Positions 54,001 through 64,000 of a DNA stretch of 64,000 bases are shown in pieces. The notes under the pieces are model-generated. The model was not told where the DNA came from. It made no database searches and saw only the letters and a program-made list of their open reading frames with translations. Every line of letters starts with the position of its first letter. The stretch's first letter is position 1. Origin of the DNA: Cololabis saira (lineage: Eukaryota > Chordata > Actinopteri > Beloniformes > Belonidae); the NCBI RefSeq assembly GCF_033807715.1, contig NC_084610.1, positions 3,853,001 to 3,917,000 of the forward strand, written 5' to 3'. The position numbers were made by a program, and so were the translations under genes.

Positions 54001-54790
54001 GTTTGATGTGAATATCTCTAAAAGATTATCCAACCAACTATCAGTATACACAGCAGAAATGGTGGCAGTCTATATTGGGTTACAGTGGGTGGAAGAGGTT
54101 AGTCCTGATAAGGTGGTGGTGTGCACAGACTCAATAGCGGTATTAGAAAGTATAAAATCAACAACAACGTGCAGAGAAGATTTACTCATCGATATTTCTC
54201 ACAGTTTATTAAGATTACACAGACGTGGCATAGATGTTCAGTTCTGTTGGGTACCAGCACATGAGGGAGTAACAGGGAACGAGGGTGCTGATAAACTAGC
54301 AAAAATGGCTCTACATAAGGAAATAACAATACCAGTTCCACTAGGAAAAGGAGAAGGTAAAGCAATAATTAAAAAGAAAGGAATGGAAATATGGCAGAAA
54401 AGGTGGGAGGAAGATCAGAAAGGACAGGGATATCACATAATACAAAAGACTATAATAACAAAGAATTATACTGAAAGGAACAGAAGGGAGGAAACGGCTA
54501 TAACAAGACTCAGACTGGACCACACAGGACTAAATGGCACCTTGCATGTAATGGGAAAAAGGGATAGTGATAAATGTGAGAACTGTGGAATAAATGAAAA
54601 TGGTGAACATATCCTAATGCACTGTAACAGGTATAAAATAGAAAGAGAGCGACTACAGGAAAAAGTGAGAGAGGCAGGACGTGAGTGGAATTTGAAGGGG
54701 ATACTGGGAACAGAGGGAGAGGGGGTGGAAATCACCAGAAAGGCACTAATTAATTTCCTAAAAAACACTAGGCTGATAAACAGAATTTAA
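50987..54790 (+). CDS. LINE ORF2: endonuclease, reverse transcriptase, RNase H
   Basis: Up to 1267 aa. APE-type endonuclease in roughly the first 240 residues (ILQWNARSL, QETWL, WCGDFNAHSSLWGS, SDHFPVL). Reverse transcriptase near 500-790 (NYRPIALTS, FRKGRSTMDAL, FDIEKAYDSMW, GIPQGSAISPVLFN, YADDGAIW). RNase H near 980-1110 (YTDGSKNQ, VPAHEGVTGNEGADKLA). C-terminal cysteine/histidine motif (CENCGINENGEHILMHC). The first ATG overlaps ORF1 in another frame. The ATG at 51029, 7 bp after the ORF1 stop, precedes the first endonuclease motif and suits termination-reinitiation. No inactivating change was seen. Confidence 0.94.
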   Translation: MKLQEIHMWRVNILMMVLHILQWNARSLIANGQEFKKFIHDLDTVPDIICVQETWLQPQLDFIIPGFSSIRHDRNNQHGGGCATFFKDGLAYREIPSPEDIECTVAEIYSPREEGNIKLINFYNPCRNLTVESFKELAGIVAKREIWCGDFNAHSSLWGSTHTDNNGDVVEEMMDERSLVCLNSGIGTRVDVNRGTMSCLDLTMVSDRLVNACEWYVKNNSTVGSDHFPVLTIVNTSVCLQEGNTFTRWCFVKADWEKFKMCCKESVHLITLEGDIEECTDQITEHILNAANLSIPKRTTKGRKKVVPWWNEECSRAIKERNKAFRALKKNLSQENIIDYQRKKAVARRIIKYTKKSTWRDFCATIGRGVKLGDVWSMLKRMSGKRKSALIPALVDGEKMAVSDKEKANVLGTAFAAVHNGEHIGELHRQQKDRICRENEKVREKKEDDMSTLNMDLTSPELKIALQGTGYTAPGQDQLCYAMFRQLPEESLKMVLRLFNKIWREGTLPSGWKRAIILPFNKPGKNPNNPSNYRPIALTSHLCKWMEKIIVMRLSYVLEQRGLFNNSQSGFRKGRSTMDALVRVSNEVEKTMKMKELMIIVYFDIEKAYDSMWRDGLLIKLSRMGIGGRLYNWIMDFLTGRKFNVKVGTEVSKDYKIENGIPQGSAISPVLFNVMINDIFSKLDGCIESALYADDGAIWMRGKNVSHVFRNIRKAIEKVEKWSYEWGFKMSASKSCYMIFTNKRKIDNEKLTLYDQPMERVNEFKYLGLYLDHKYTWKAHIEHLETKCKKVINLLRAVAGCDWGADKKSLIDIYRAVMRSTIDYGSIVYGAAANTSLQKVDRLQYRALRICIGAIRSTPINAILIEAGETPLDLRRDKLALTYWIRLKGSGEENLTTRTIKDCWEYSKFQRHGFGWSRDERLRRYAMDTLKFTKYTPMSNIPPWLFPEAKVDMSILERKKEWRMNEVGGKASIYLRNSYYNYLEIYTDGSKNQKDCVGIGVFIPEFDVNISKRLSNQLSVYTAEMVAVYIGLQWVEEVSPDKVVVCTDSIAVLESIKSTTTCREDLLIDISHSLLRLHRRGIDVQFCWVPAHEGVTGNEGADKLAKMALHKEITIPVPLGKGEGKAIIKKKGMEIWQKRWEEDQKGQGYHIIQKTIITKNYTERNRREETAITRLRLDHTGLNGTLHVMGKRDSDKCENCGINENGEHILMHCNRYKIERERLQEKVREAGREWNLKGILGTEGEGVEITRKALINFLKNTRLINRI

Positions 54791-54910
54791 ACTGGGCTAG
54801 ATGAAATAATTTCACACACTCTTGTACAGTAGGTGGCGGTATGCACCTGAAAGTTGCTTGCGATCCGCCAATAAACTGAGAGAAGAAGAAGAAGAAGAAC
54901 TTTTCCCTCC

Positions 54911-55190
54911 TTTTGACACTGGAACCTGGTGGGTATGGTAAGTAACATAATCAACCTCATGATAAATGAAAAAACTGAACAAATAAACTACTTTAAACTT
55001 AACAATACTTTTCTGTATTATTTTAAGTGCAATAATTGAGAACACAAACAAACCCGGGGTACTATGTGCCTGCATGGCATGAAAGAATGATAGACCTATA
55101 ACCAAAACAAACAAGCACGGTTGAATTTGGATGGCTAAGATAGTAGACTGACATGGTGACAAATGGTATGCTCTCACCCACTTTGTCACA
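54911..55190 (-). repeat. 5' LTR, outer part (280 bp)
   Basis: Copy of 44424-44703, completing the 736-bp LTR interrupted by the LINE. It is bordered by the ATCTG duplication at 55191-55195. Confidence 0.9.
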
Positions 55191-55195
55191 ATCTG

Positions 55196-55850
55196 AAGCA
55201 ACATTGAGGGCTCACTTTGTTGGTTCGCTCTGCCAGTTTAACCTTTGACCTGTGCAGGTGAGGACAGGTGGAGCTCCCACCGCCACCGCAGCAAACACCT
55301 TTGCTATTTCAATGTTTACGCACATAAATTTTAAACACCCAAACAAGACTTATTTCTGTTCAGTTTTATTAAAGTTGCTTAGTGACGTTTTAGACGTTTA
55401 AACTCTGAGGATTGTAGGGTTTATGGACATATATTTATTGTCTGTTGTCTTGCCGGACTTAAGTTCCTCAAACACTGTGCTGCATTTAAATCTAAACTAC
55501 TTGGATTCATATAGTTTTGGTCCTAAACTAAAATGTTCACTCATTACCATCTCAGAAGAGACCTGTGGACCATCTGACTTCAGAGGTTTCAAAGCCTCCA
55601 ACCAGTCGGTTCAAACAGTAGGAGCTTCCAGATGGGATGTAGTGGAGAACCAGCAAGTCCACGCATCTCCTCTTCACTTCCCCAGGGCATCTCCACGAGG
55701 AGAAATGCTGAACATGGAACGTCTCAAACAGCCAGAAGAGGCTTCATCTGAGGAAATATCGTTGCAGCAGCTTGTGCTGTCCCAGGGTTTCCTTTCACAC
55801 CCACCAGGTGGTGATACTGAGCTCTGCAAGTATCTGATAACTGGTCCCGG
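55196..55850. other. No recognisable gene
   Basis: An open frame (55423-55986, plus) has no recognised domain and runs into the MITE that follows. I see no splice or domain evidence for a gene. Confidence 0.4.
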
Positions 55851-56277
55851 ACAGGTGTTGTGCCAAAAAGTGATTGCCTGCCAGAATCTGATTTCTCCCC
55901 TGAAAATGGGTTGTTTTACCTGCCAAAAATTGATTGAAGGCCAAATACAATTAATGAAAGGTTGTTTCTACCTAAATATGATTTGATCTCATTCTTAAGC
56001 TTTATAATATAAACACTAGAGCTCACAGGATTGCTTTTAACTCTTTTAAAGGACCATTATAACACAAAATAGGCACTTTCACCTGCCAAAAATGGATTGA
56101 AGGCCAAATACAGTTAATGAAAAGTTGTTTCTGCCTAAATATGACTTGATCTCATTCTTGAGCTTCATAATCTGAAAATCTGACGTTTTAGCGCTATCGC
56201 TCAACGGGCTGCTGTGCGCGCTCCCGTGGCCAGAAATCAGATTCTGGCAGGCAATCACTTTTTGGCACGACACCTGT
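55851..56277. mobile_element. Inverted-repeat MITE (ACAGGTGTTGTGCC ends)
   Basis: About 44 bp at each end are inverted copies (GTGCCAAAAAGTGATTGCCT and inverse). Between them a ~90-bp unit starting CCTGCCAAAAATTGATTGAA is present twice (near 55920 and 56083). No clear target duplication was seen. Confidence 0.7.
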
Positions 56278-56815
56278 ACTCGCCGGTCACTGTCGGAGAT
56301 ACTGAGTCCTTTTTGGCTCCAAACGCTAAATATCTGTGTGTGAGGTTGTCAATGAAACCTCTTGACTGCTTTATTTTTTGTAAGAATCAGTCTACTATTG
56401 TTTTTTTATTCAGATGAACAGTTTTTTGTGACGCGTACCCCTGTGCTGATCATTTTATTGTAAACACGTGGTTTTATGCAGTTTCAAGTACAGCTGTTGA
56501 CTTTAAACAACGTGAACCAACAGGAAGATTGAAGCAGGAAAAAGCGATCGAAAGTAGTATTCACCGTGTCGTCTCCAGCTTCACTCTTGAAATAGGAATT
56601 TGAAAGCTGGGATAACTTTTTCAGGGCTTTGGTGTGAAAAAACTGAAGGACAATAAGATACTTTAGACTTTCCAATTCCTGGAATCTGTAAAAATTTAAA
56701 ATAAAGGTGGAAAAATGGAAGATTTCATCCAGTTTTCCTGGAATGCAGCTGGACTTGTTTGTCTCGGTCCTTGACGTCTGCCTCAAATCATAGCTACCTG
56801 CTAACTACATACCTG

Positions 56816-57190
56816 CTGTGCGGCTCAGGAGGTTGGGAAGGTGTTTGTGGCACGCAGGGCACAAGTTCAATCCCCGGTGTTTCTATGTGTGACCCGATGC
56901 TGCACCCTGCTCTTTAACATGCGCTCAGAGAAGAGATTCCTGCCAGCAGCCCAGCTCGTCTCTGAGTTCAGCTCAGGTGGTGGAGAGAAGCTGTCAGGTA
57001 CAGAGGTTGTGGGTTCAAACCTCATACAGAACCCACTTTTAAAATGACTCCCTGCTGATGAAGAGTAAACCCGTCCAGGAAGCTGCAGAGCTGCAGGACC
57101 GTGTAGCTCAACAAGTTCAGCAACTGGATGAGAAGGTTGGAGGTTTAATTCCTGCCACGGCTCTGCTTCCTGCTGAACAACACAGTTTTA
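56816..57190 (+). repeat. Three tandem tRNA-like modules (A box, B box)
   Basis: Module 1: GGCTCAGGAGG near 56822 and AGTTCAATCCC at 56864-56874. Module 2: CAGCTCAGGTGG near 56969 and GGTTCAAACCT at 57012, with TTTT at 57037. Module 3: GTAGCTCAACAAG near 57103 and GGTTTAATTCC at 57142, with TTTT near 57186. Spacing between boxes is tRNA-like (about 40 bp). Cloverleaf arms are incomplete, so these are tRNA-like rather than clear tRNA genes. Confidence 0.55.
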
Positions 57191-57263
57191 CTTCCAACTA
57201 CCAACATTTATAGTTTCAGGAGGGTCTTATACGGATAACGGCTCATCTCCGACATAGCGTAAT

Positions 57264-59320
57264 AAGACTTTTGTGGTTTTGACTCTAAATGTAGACTCAG
57301 ATAGTCCATCATGTCCTTCCTAATGTGAGGTCACTGCGTTGGTCAGATTGAGTCCCTGTTGGGGTTTGTTCCATTCATGGTTTTGGACCTCAGACTCTGT
57401 TACAACAGACATTGTTGAATGAACTATTAATACGCCTTGAAAACCATCCAGACCAGCCAGTAAAAAGCTCAGTGGACTGACATGATCACTGGTGTTCTGA
57501 TGGTCCCAGGTTCAAATCCCTCCCTGAGTTTCCTTTATATAAAGCAAAGCTTTTTGACCAAAATTCCACCACCAACATTGAAATGCAAAGCTTCAAAAAA
57601 AGCATTTCCATGTGTCTGACAAGTAGCTCAGAGGGTTAGATGAACGCTCTGTGATCCAGAGGTTGAGGGTTTGAGACTTGCAGTTGAAAGACTTTTCTGG
57701 TTTTGACTCTAAATGTAGATTGAAAAGACTGAAAGAAATCCAAGGAACTACTGACAGTGTTTTTAAGTCCACCGCCTGAAACCAAAGGTTAAATGTGCTA
57801 CAAGAACCGTTCTCAGTGTGAAGGGGATCGGTGGTGTGGCGGGTTAGTTCACGGCTGTAAGACACCAGGAGGACGGTGCACGCAGGTTCAAACCCAACGC
57901 CGGTACCTGGAGCCCTTAAAACTGGTGTCACTGTGGTGGAGAAGAGGAGGATAGAGGAGGATGGGAGGGAAAGGGGAGGAGGTGAGGGTGTCTCCTCCCC
58001 GAAATACGGGGACACAAACGTAGAGGGTTATGGAGGAGGAAACAGGAGCAGAGGGAGTTTTAGTGCTCAACATGAGAGCCCTAGAAAAACTAAGTATTAT
58101 ATATAACTAAAGTTAATTATGAAGTACAAGTTACTTATGTTAGAAGCTTTAATTACAAAACGTAAGTTATAATTAAGTAGTTTAACTATTAAAACTTAAC
58201 TTGAGCAATTATTATAGCTTCTTACATAACTTGTACTTACTATAATTAACTTCAGTTATATATAATACTTAGTATTTCTAGGGATCTCATGTTGAGCACT
58301 AAAACCCCCTCTGCTCCTGTTTCCTCCTCCATAACCCTCTACGTTTGTGTCCCCGTATTTCGGGGAGGAGACACCCTCACCTCCTCCCCTTTCCCTCCCC
58401 ATCATCCTCTATCCTCCTTCTCCACCACAGTGACACCAGATTTAAGGGCTCCAGGAATCGGTGTTGGGTTTGAACCGGCATGCACCGACCTCCTGGTGCC
58501 TTACAGCCGTGAACTAACCCACCACACCACCAATCCCCTTCACACTGAGACAGGTTCTCGTAGAACATTTAACCTCTGGTTTCAGGAGGTGGACTTAAAA
58601 AGTAAATCCATCATAAGTTGGGGCTCCATCACTGAGACCCAGATCCTCCAAGGGATTGAACTTGTATCCTCTGACCCCCCCCAGGCAGCTCTGACACCCT
58701 GAGCTACTCTGTTGGTAATTCTCTGAATTTATTTCAGTCTTTTCTATCGACATTTAGAGTCAAAACCACAAAAGTGATTCAGCTGCAAGTCTCAAACCCT
58801 CAACCTCTGGATTACAGAGCATTCATCTAACCCTCTGAGCTACTTGTCAGACATGTGGAAAAGTTTTTTTTTAAGCTTTGCACTTCAATGTTGGTGGTTG
58901 AATTTGGTCAAAAAGCTTTGCTAAAGGAAACTGAGTGAGGGATTTGAACCTGCGACCTCCAGGACACCAGTGATCATGTCAGTCCACTGAGCTTTGTACT
59001 GGCTGGTCTGGATGGTTTTCCAGGCGTATTCATAGTTTAGTCAACAATGTCTGTTGTAACAGACATTGGCCCGGTTTCCCAGATCAGTTAAGTAGCTCTT
59101 AACAGCGAAAGACTTCTTTCAAACCTTCTTAAGGAGCCTGTGAAAGAAGTCTTTCGCTGTTAAGAGCTACTTAACTGATCTGGGAAACTGGGCCATTGTT
59201 GACCAATAAATGGAATAAAAAACCCCAACAGGGTCTCAATCTGGCCGACGCAGTGGCCTCACATTAAGGACATGATGGACTATCTGAGTCTACATTTAGA
59301 GTCAAAACCACAAAAGTCTT
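57264..59320. repeat. About 2-kb imperfect palindrome carrying tRNA-like modules
   Basis: Left and right arms are inverted copies, with inner symmetry near 58180. Matching words include GTCTCCTCCCCGAAATACGG (57990, inverted near 58360) and TTTAGAGTCAAAACCACAAA (59297, inverted near 57270). Left-arm modules (plus): A/B boxes at 57465/57509, 57623/57667 and 57850/57885. Right-arm modules (minus): B/A at 58466/58520, 58652/58700, 58785/58840 and 58940/58985. A further minus copy sits at 59325-59395. The right arm is lengthened by an extra module and by the MITE at 59069-59193. Confidence 0.7.
59069..59193. mobile_element. 125-bp foldback MITE, target CATTG
   Basis: Almost perfect palindrome starting GCCCGGTTTCCCAGATCAGT and ending with its inverse, flanked by CATTG at 59064-59068 and 59194-59198. 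The other palindrome arm (near 57408-57420) has the uninterrupted target sequence, confirming it as an insertion. Confidence 0.85.
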
Positions 59321-60011
59321 TAAGCTGCGAGTCTCAAACCCTCAACCTCTGGATTACAGAGCTGTCATCTAACCCTCTGAGCTAGTTGTCAGACACATGT
59401 GGAAATGCTTTTTTTTAAGCATTTCCATGCTTCACTGACCAAGAGCATCAAAATGGGTTTTCATAAAATCATTCCAATTTATGAATATTGTTCTGTAAAG
59501 TCCATTTGTTTACCGTCGACCAAATGTATTTGTCAAATAAAATACAGACTCTACTGGCCGTATCGATATTTTCTCTAGTTCCTGTATGTTGTTGTTGGTT
59601 GTTGAGAATCTACGACCTCCGGAAAATGTTAACCTTTGAGGAAACAATGATATAATGCGTATTTTAATTCTTTTTTTTTTATTACCAACATGAAAATACA
59701 CGTATAACAAGCAGCTCCCAAATATACACACATTAAAGGGAGGGCATTACAAGACAACAGGTGGGGTTTCAAAGTGTGTACATAAAATACATACAGAGTG
59801 CATATTATTTACATTTCAGATGGTATTGGTTGCCAAATATCATAAAAATACATTTTCACTGAATGTAATGTGCGTGTGTGTCTGTGCCTGTGTTAATTGA
59901 TTTGTTTGGTTGTTTGGTCAAAAAAAAGTTTCTTAATTAATCTTTTAATTGTTGAGATGGACATGATTGAAGTGAAAAAGAGATGGCGACATATAGACAA
60001 GAATATTTGAT

Positions 60012-60015
<4 letters not shown>

Positions 60016-60072
<57 letters not shown>
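60016..60072. repeat. (GT)n microsatellite
   Basis: About 28 GT units without interruption. Confidence 0.95.
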
Positions 60073-60073
<1 letters not shown>

Positions 60074-60351
60074 AGGCGGAACCTTGGTTACGCGCACTTG
60101 TTTAACACGGGAGTCGGAATATTTACTGTAAACAACCGGCGGCGCTTCCTTCCTTGAAGCTGAGAACCTTGATTGAAGTAAAAATGTGATTTTTATCAAT
60201 AATTATTCATCAGTGTTAAGTTAGATTGGTGCCGAATTGAAAATTAGGCCTTGAAAATGTAATCTAATTTCAATTGTAATCTAATACTCGCCTGTAGTTA
60301 GTGAAAATGAGAGATAGTAAAAGTGTGTAGTTTCTAATACGAAGTCTGGCT

Positions 60352-60856
<505 letters not shown>

Positions 60857-62342
60857 TTTTTAAATTATTTATATTTTTCAAAATGAAGACAGAAACAATA
60901 GATAAAAAAAAAAAAACACATTTCACATAATCAAAAAAAGAAACATTACAATGACACAAAAAAGAAAGACAAGGGGGTGGGGGAAGGGTTGGTACAGATA
61001 AACTTTAGGAATGATGGAGCCTCTAGCGTCAGTTCAGGTCCTCTAAAAGAAAAATAAGTAAAATAAAATAAGAAGCATGTGACCAACACAACAGGTTATA
61101 TTATTATTCCATTATTCTCAAGTGTTCTTTAATTACAGTCCATGGGGCAAATTGGTCATTTTCATTGTCTTTAAGGATTGAGGTTGCCTTTTCCATTGAC
61201 AATAAATCCAAAAACTCCTTCAGCCAATTGTATTTATGAAAACACAGAATCACATTGTAAGATCCATTTGTGTCCCTTTTGCATACCAACTCCAAAAAGT
61301 CACCACCGGTTGCTGGTTTTACTTGTTGTGACGCATGCAATCAATGCAAATGTCCAAAACGGTTTCCATTGAGTAACTTTATTCTACTCACACTTTGTTT
61401 TCAATGTAACAAAATGTGTCCACACTGTCCAGTTCTGCGTTTCAATTCTTTACTCCAAAAAACCTTTCCTCTTTCCTTTTCATTTACAATACCACACGGT
61501 CAAAAAACTGCTTGCTTCCAGCTCAGTAACACCTGAGTTCATTCATCACCTTAATTATATAACCTTTGACCTTCACAGAAATGGAGTGTCACCACTCCCC
61601 CAAGTGGTAGGAGGCTGACCCGAAACAAAACATCCATCCATCCATCCATTTTCTATACCCGAAACAAAACATATCCAAACAAATCATTCAAACCAAACAC
61701 AGATGATGATGGTGTGTGTGACCCGCCACTTATCAGCTGATGTCAAAAGGAGGCAGGACTCACCTGTCACATTTGACTCCCATGATGCAACAGCTGCAGC
61801 AGCAGCGAAATAAATAATGACTGTTTCAGAGGCGTGGGCACTGCGGTCATTTAGGTCACGGCGACTGCTGAGATCCGTATTCGGGGGTCGCCGTTGTCAG
61901 GAGGGTTGGAGGACCTGCAGCAGTTTGGATGGAAGTATTCTGAATGTCATATGTTTGATGTTTCTTCTTCATGTGTTTTTAAGCTGCTGTAACGCAGCAC
62001 AGACAGTCCGGATGTTATTCATCAACAAATATATAAATTTAATAAACATTTGAAAACATGAACAATCCTGTCTGAGATCTAGTTTTCCTTCTGAGTGGAT
62101 GTTCTGAGTCTGAACACCCAGATCTGGATACGGTCCTCCGGAGTCATGAGACGTGAACCGTTGATGATGTCGGAGCACCAAACCCTGAAGAGTTGAGGGT
62201 TGGTGGTGGTGGTGAGACCTGGATCACTGCAGATTCCCAGATCTCAGAGTCCGGATGTCGGACCTCGGTCCTCGGAGAAGTTCCTGCCGTCTGACTCCCA
62301 AAACAAAATGACAAATACAACGAAAAAGCTCATTTTAGTAAG

Positions 62343-62526
62343 TGAGTGAGTAGCTTGGGGATCAAGAAGAAGAGCTGGGAGTCCTGAGGTTGAGGGTTCA
62401 ACTCCCACCAGTTTTACCTTCTCTTTTAGAAAGAAATTGAAGGTAAAACTGAGAGATGCAGGACTTGAACCAGCAACCTGCAGGACCACAGCCTCTTTCT
62501 TACTGTGCTGAGCTACTGCTCAACAC
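62343..62526. repeat. Inverted pair of tRNA-like modules
   Basis: Plus module: GTAGCTTGGGG near 62350, GGGTTCAACTCCC near 62395, then TTTT at 62412. Minus module: AGTAGCTCAGCAC near 62510, exact B box GGTTCAAGTCC at 62461-62471, then TTTT. Both end with CAGTTTTACC (62409-62418 and inverted at 62441-62450), so they face each other across a ~22-bp spacer. In the minus module about five acceptor pairs and four of five T-stem pairs can form. Confidence 0.55.
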
Positions 62527-62529
62527 AAC

Positions 62530-63340
62530 AACAATGTCTTTTTGGGCGTATTTGTCACGGAAAACAGAGCAGTTTCATCCCGCCCCGAGCTCAGACCCGA
62601 AGCCTCGCTGGTTTCATCCCCGTCAGACAGACAGTTGATGGTAGAAGATACAACAAATCAGCCACCAAGATGAAGTCTATGCTTCATCCTGGTCTCCATG
62701 CTCTGGTGAGTCTCCGTGGGGAGAAACCTCCAGCAGGAGCTCCGATCCTGGATGAGACCGTCGTCCTGCCGGTGGAACCACGTCTGGACCTCGAGGTTCT
62801 GCTGAAACCTCCCGGGTCCGGGACCGAGTCACAGCGCCACCACAGGTTTGAAGTAAAAACATCTTTTATTCCATCAGAAACATTTCAATCATTCTTACAT
62901 AAACTTGTTGCTCAGAACAGATTCACCAGACGGAAACAGATTTGGTGCCGGAGCTGATTTTACACGTTTACGGAGGAAACATGAAAGTCTGCAGGACCAG
63001 AGTCCTGGACGGGGTCTCCTCGGAAACTGGACACGTGAGGACCAGGAGTGTCTGGGGGGTCCGGAGAGGGGTGGGTACTTAATACCAGAGAGGGGCGGAG
63101 CCATCATCCTCATCTGGAAACTCATCTGCAGAGAAAAGGAAATCTTAATCTCCTGGTTTGTGTTAGATGCAGCACGTCACTCAGGAAACGTCACAAGTGG
63201 GATCTTTAAAAACCCGTCAGTCAGTCAGTCCGTCACGGGTCAATGTGGACAGACAGAAACCCAACTTCATTCTCAAAATGTTTTGGACTTGTTTGAAGAA
63301 GTAAAAATCCATACGTCTAAAACCGAGAGTTGGTTCATCT
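62530..63340. other. No recognisable gene
   Basis: Moderately GC-rich, with overlapping open frames on both strands (62505-62957 and 62905-63507, plus). They match no family I know and show no convincing splice structure. A terminal exon of an unknown gene cannot be excluded. Confidence 0.35.
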
Positions 63341-63344
63341 GGTT

Positions 63345-63912
63345 GGAGAGTTTACCTTCCTCTTCCTCTTCCTCTTCCTCACCTCCACTTCCTGATCTTT
63401 CACCACCTTCCTCATCTCCTCTCCTCCGTCATCATCTCCTTTCTAACACTCTTGTCTCCTTTCATATGTCCTCGTCTCCTCTCCTGACCCCTTGTCTCCT
63501 CTCCTGAGTCATCGTCTCCTCTCCTGAGTCCTCCTCTCCTTTTCTGAGCCCTCGTCTCCTTTCCTGAGTCCTCGTCTCGTCTCCTCCTCTCCTGAGTCCT
63601 CGTCTCCTCTCCTCTCCTGAGTCCTCGTCTCCTCTCCTCTCCTGAGTCCTCGTCTCGTTTCCTCTCCTGAGCCCTCGTCTCCTCTCCTGAGTCATCGTCT
63701 CCTCTCCTGTCCTGTGCCCTCGTCTCCTTTCCTGAGTCCTCGTCTCCTCTCCTGTGCCCTCGTCTCCTCTCCTGTGCCCTCGTCTCCTCTCCTGAGTCCT
63801 CATCTCCTCTCCTGAGTCCTCGTCTTCTCTCCTGAGTCCTCATCTCCTCTCCTGAGCCCTCGTCTTGTCTCCTGAGTCCTTGTCTCCTTTCTTCTGCCCT
63901 CATCTCCTCTCC
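63345..63912. repeat. Minisatellite of ~20-bp CTCCTCTCCTGAGTCCTCGT units
   Basis: Roughly 25-28 units of CTCCTCTCCTGAGTCCTCGT with many single-base variants, strongly strand-biased (pyrimidine-rich on plus). The minus-strand ORFs are Arg/Glu/Gly/Asp repeats produced by the array, not a likely protein. Confidence 0.92.
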
Positions 63913-64000
63913 TGTTTATTGCGGATCAAAACAACACGAGTCACAACAGAACATACGTTTGCAGTGTAACGTTATGAAACCACTCAAGCAGACGTCTTCA

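Larger units (their letters stand above)
49662..54898 (+). mobile_element. Full-length I-clade (Nimb-like) LINE inserted in the 5' LTR
   Basis: The 12-bp target duplication ACTTTTCCCTCC flanks it at 49650-49661 and 54899-54910, matching the LTR sequence interrupted. A 67-bp leader, two intact ORFs, a short 3'UTR and a (GAA)n tail make up 5.24 kb. CCHC knuckles in ORF1 and an RNase H domain in ORF2 place it in the I superfamily. It is not 5' truncated and both ORFs are open, so it is a candidate active source copy. Confidence 0.95.
43968..55190 (-). mobile_element. Full-length Gmr1-type Ty3/gypsy retrotransposon
   Basis: On the minus strand the 5' LTR is the right-hand copy (55190-54911 plus 49661-49206, split by a LINE) and the 3' LTR is 44703-43968. 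Both LTRs are 736 bp and run TG...CA (minus strand TGTGACAAAG...CTTCCCCACA). The host duplication ATCTG lies at 43963-43967 and 55191-55195. A polypurine tract (AAGGGGAGGGGTG, about 44704-44716) abuts the 3' LTR. A candidate primer site (TGGTGGCAGTTGGTGGGT, about 49186-49203) follows the 5' LTR; the tRNA was not identified. One ORF encodes Gag-Pol. The LTR copies look identical where compared, so the insertion is young. Confidence 0.95.

Noticed and set aside
62505..63507. Possible exon of a neighbouring gene such as itgav
   Set aside because: I looked for the integrin alpha tail motif GFFKR and other recognisable integrin residues on the minus strand and found none.
63412..63903. 163-codon minus ORF rich in Arg, Glu, Gly and Asp
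   Set aside because: It is produced by the ~20-bp minisatellite; unit length and sequence explain it fully.

Overview
The window is nuclear DNA of a teleost fish, probably an acanthomorph. Three vertebrate genes with ordinary GT-AG introns sit in AT-rich DNA crowded with fish-type transposons (hAT, PIF/Harbinger, piggyBac-type, TA-target MITEs, tRNA SINEs, LINEs and a Ty3/gypsy element) and long (CA)n and (TA)n tracts.

Genes: calcrl (minus, coding 3799-15608, 12 coding exons summing to 460 codons plus stop, plus a likely 5'UTR exon ending at 19790), zswim2 (plus, 22108-29708, 9 coding exons, 434 aa) and fam171b (minus, 33501-40717, 8 coding exons, 815 aa). Every exon junction was checked for GT/AG and reading phase, and all three totals are exact multiples of three. 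Two RFX-type X-boxes lie between the divergent calcrl and zswim2 starts. zswim2 and fam171b converge. CALCRL, ZSWIM2 and FAM171B are also neighbours on human chromosome 2q32, so this is a conserved synteny block.

Layout: 1-3798, calcrl 3' flank or UTR. 3799-19950, calcrl, with an intron holding four nested levels of insertion (9963-14039). 20400-29708, zswim2. 29709-33500, probable fam171b 3'UTR carrying a Harbinger-like element. 33501-40930, fam171b and its GC-rich promoter. 41000-43967, repeat-rich intergenic DNA. 43968-55190, a full-length, apparently young Gmr1-type Ty3/gypsy retrotransposon (minus, 736-bp LTRs, ATCTG target duplication). An intact I-clade LINE (plus, 49662-54898) has jumped into its 5' LTR with a 12-bp duplication. 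55196-64000 has no recognisable protein gene. It holds a ~2 kb imperfect palindrome with many tRNA-like modules, several MITEs, dinucleotide tracts and a minisatellite.

The most unusual items are the tRNA-like module array/palindrome (56816-59400, with a related pair at 62343-62526), the Gmr1-type element with integrase before reverse transcriptase and a SCAN-like Gag, the LINE inside its LTR, and a GC-rich poly(A)-tailed retroposon nested in a hAT element (11998-13568). All homology calls come from recognising protein and repeat families by reading. No database search was run.
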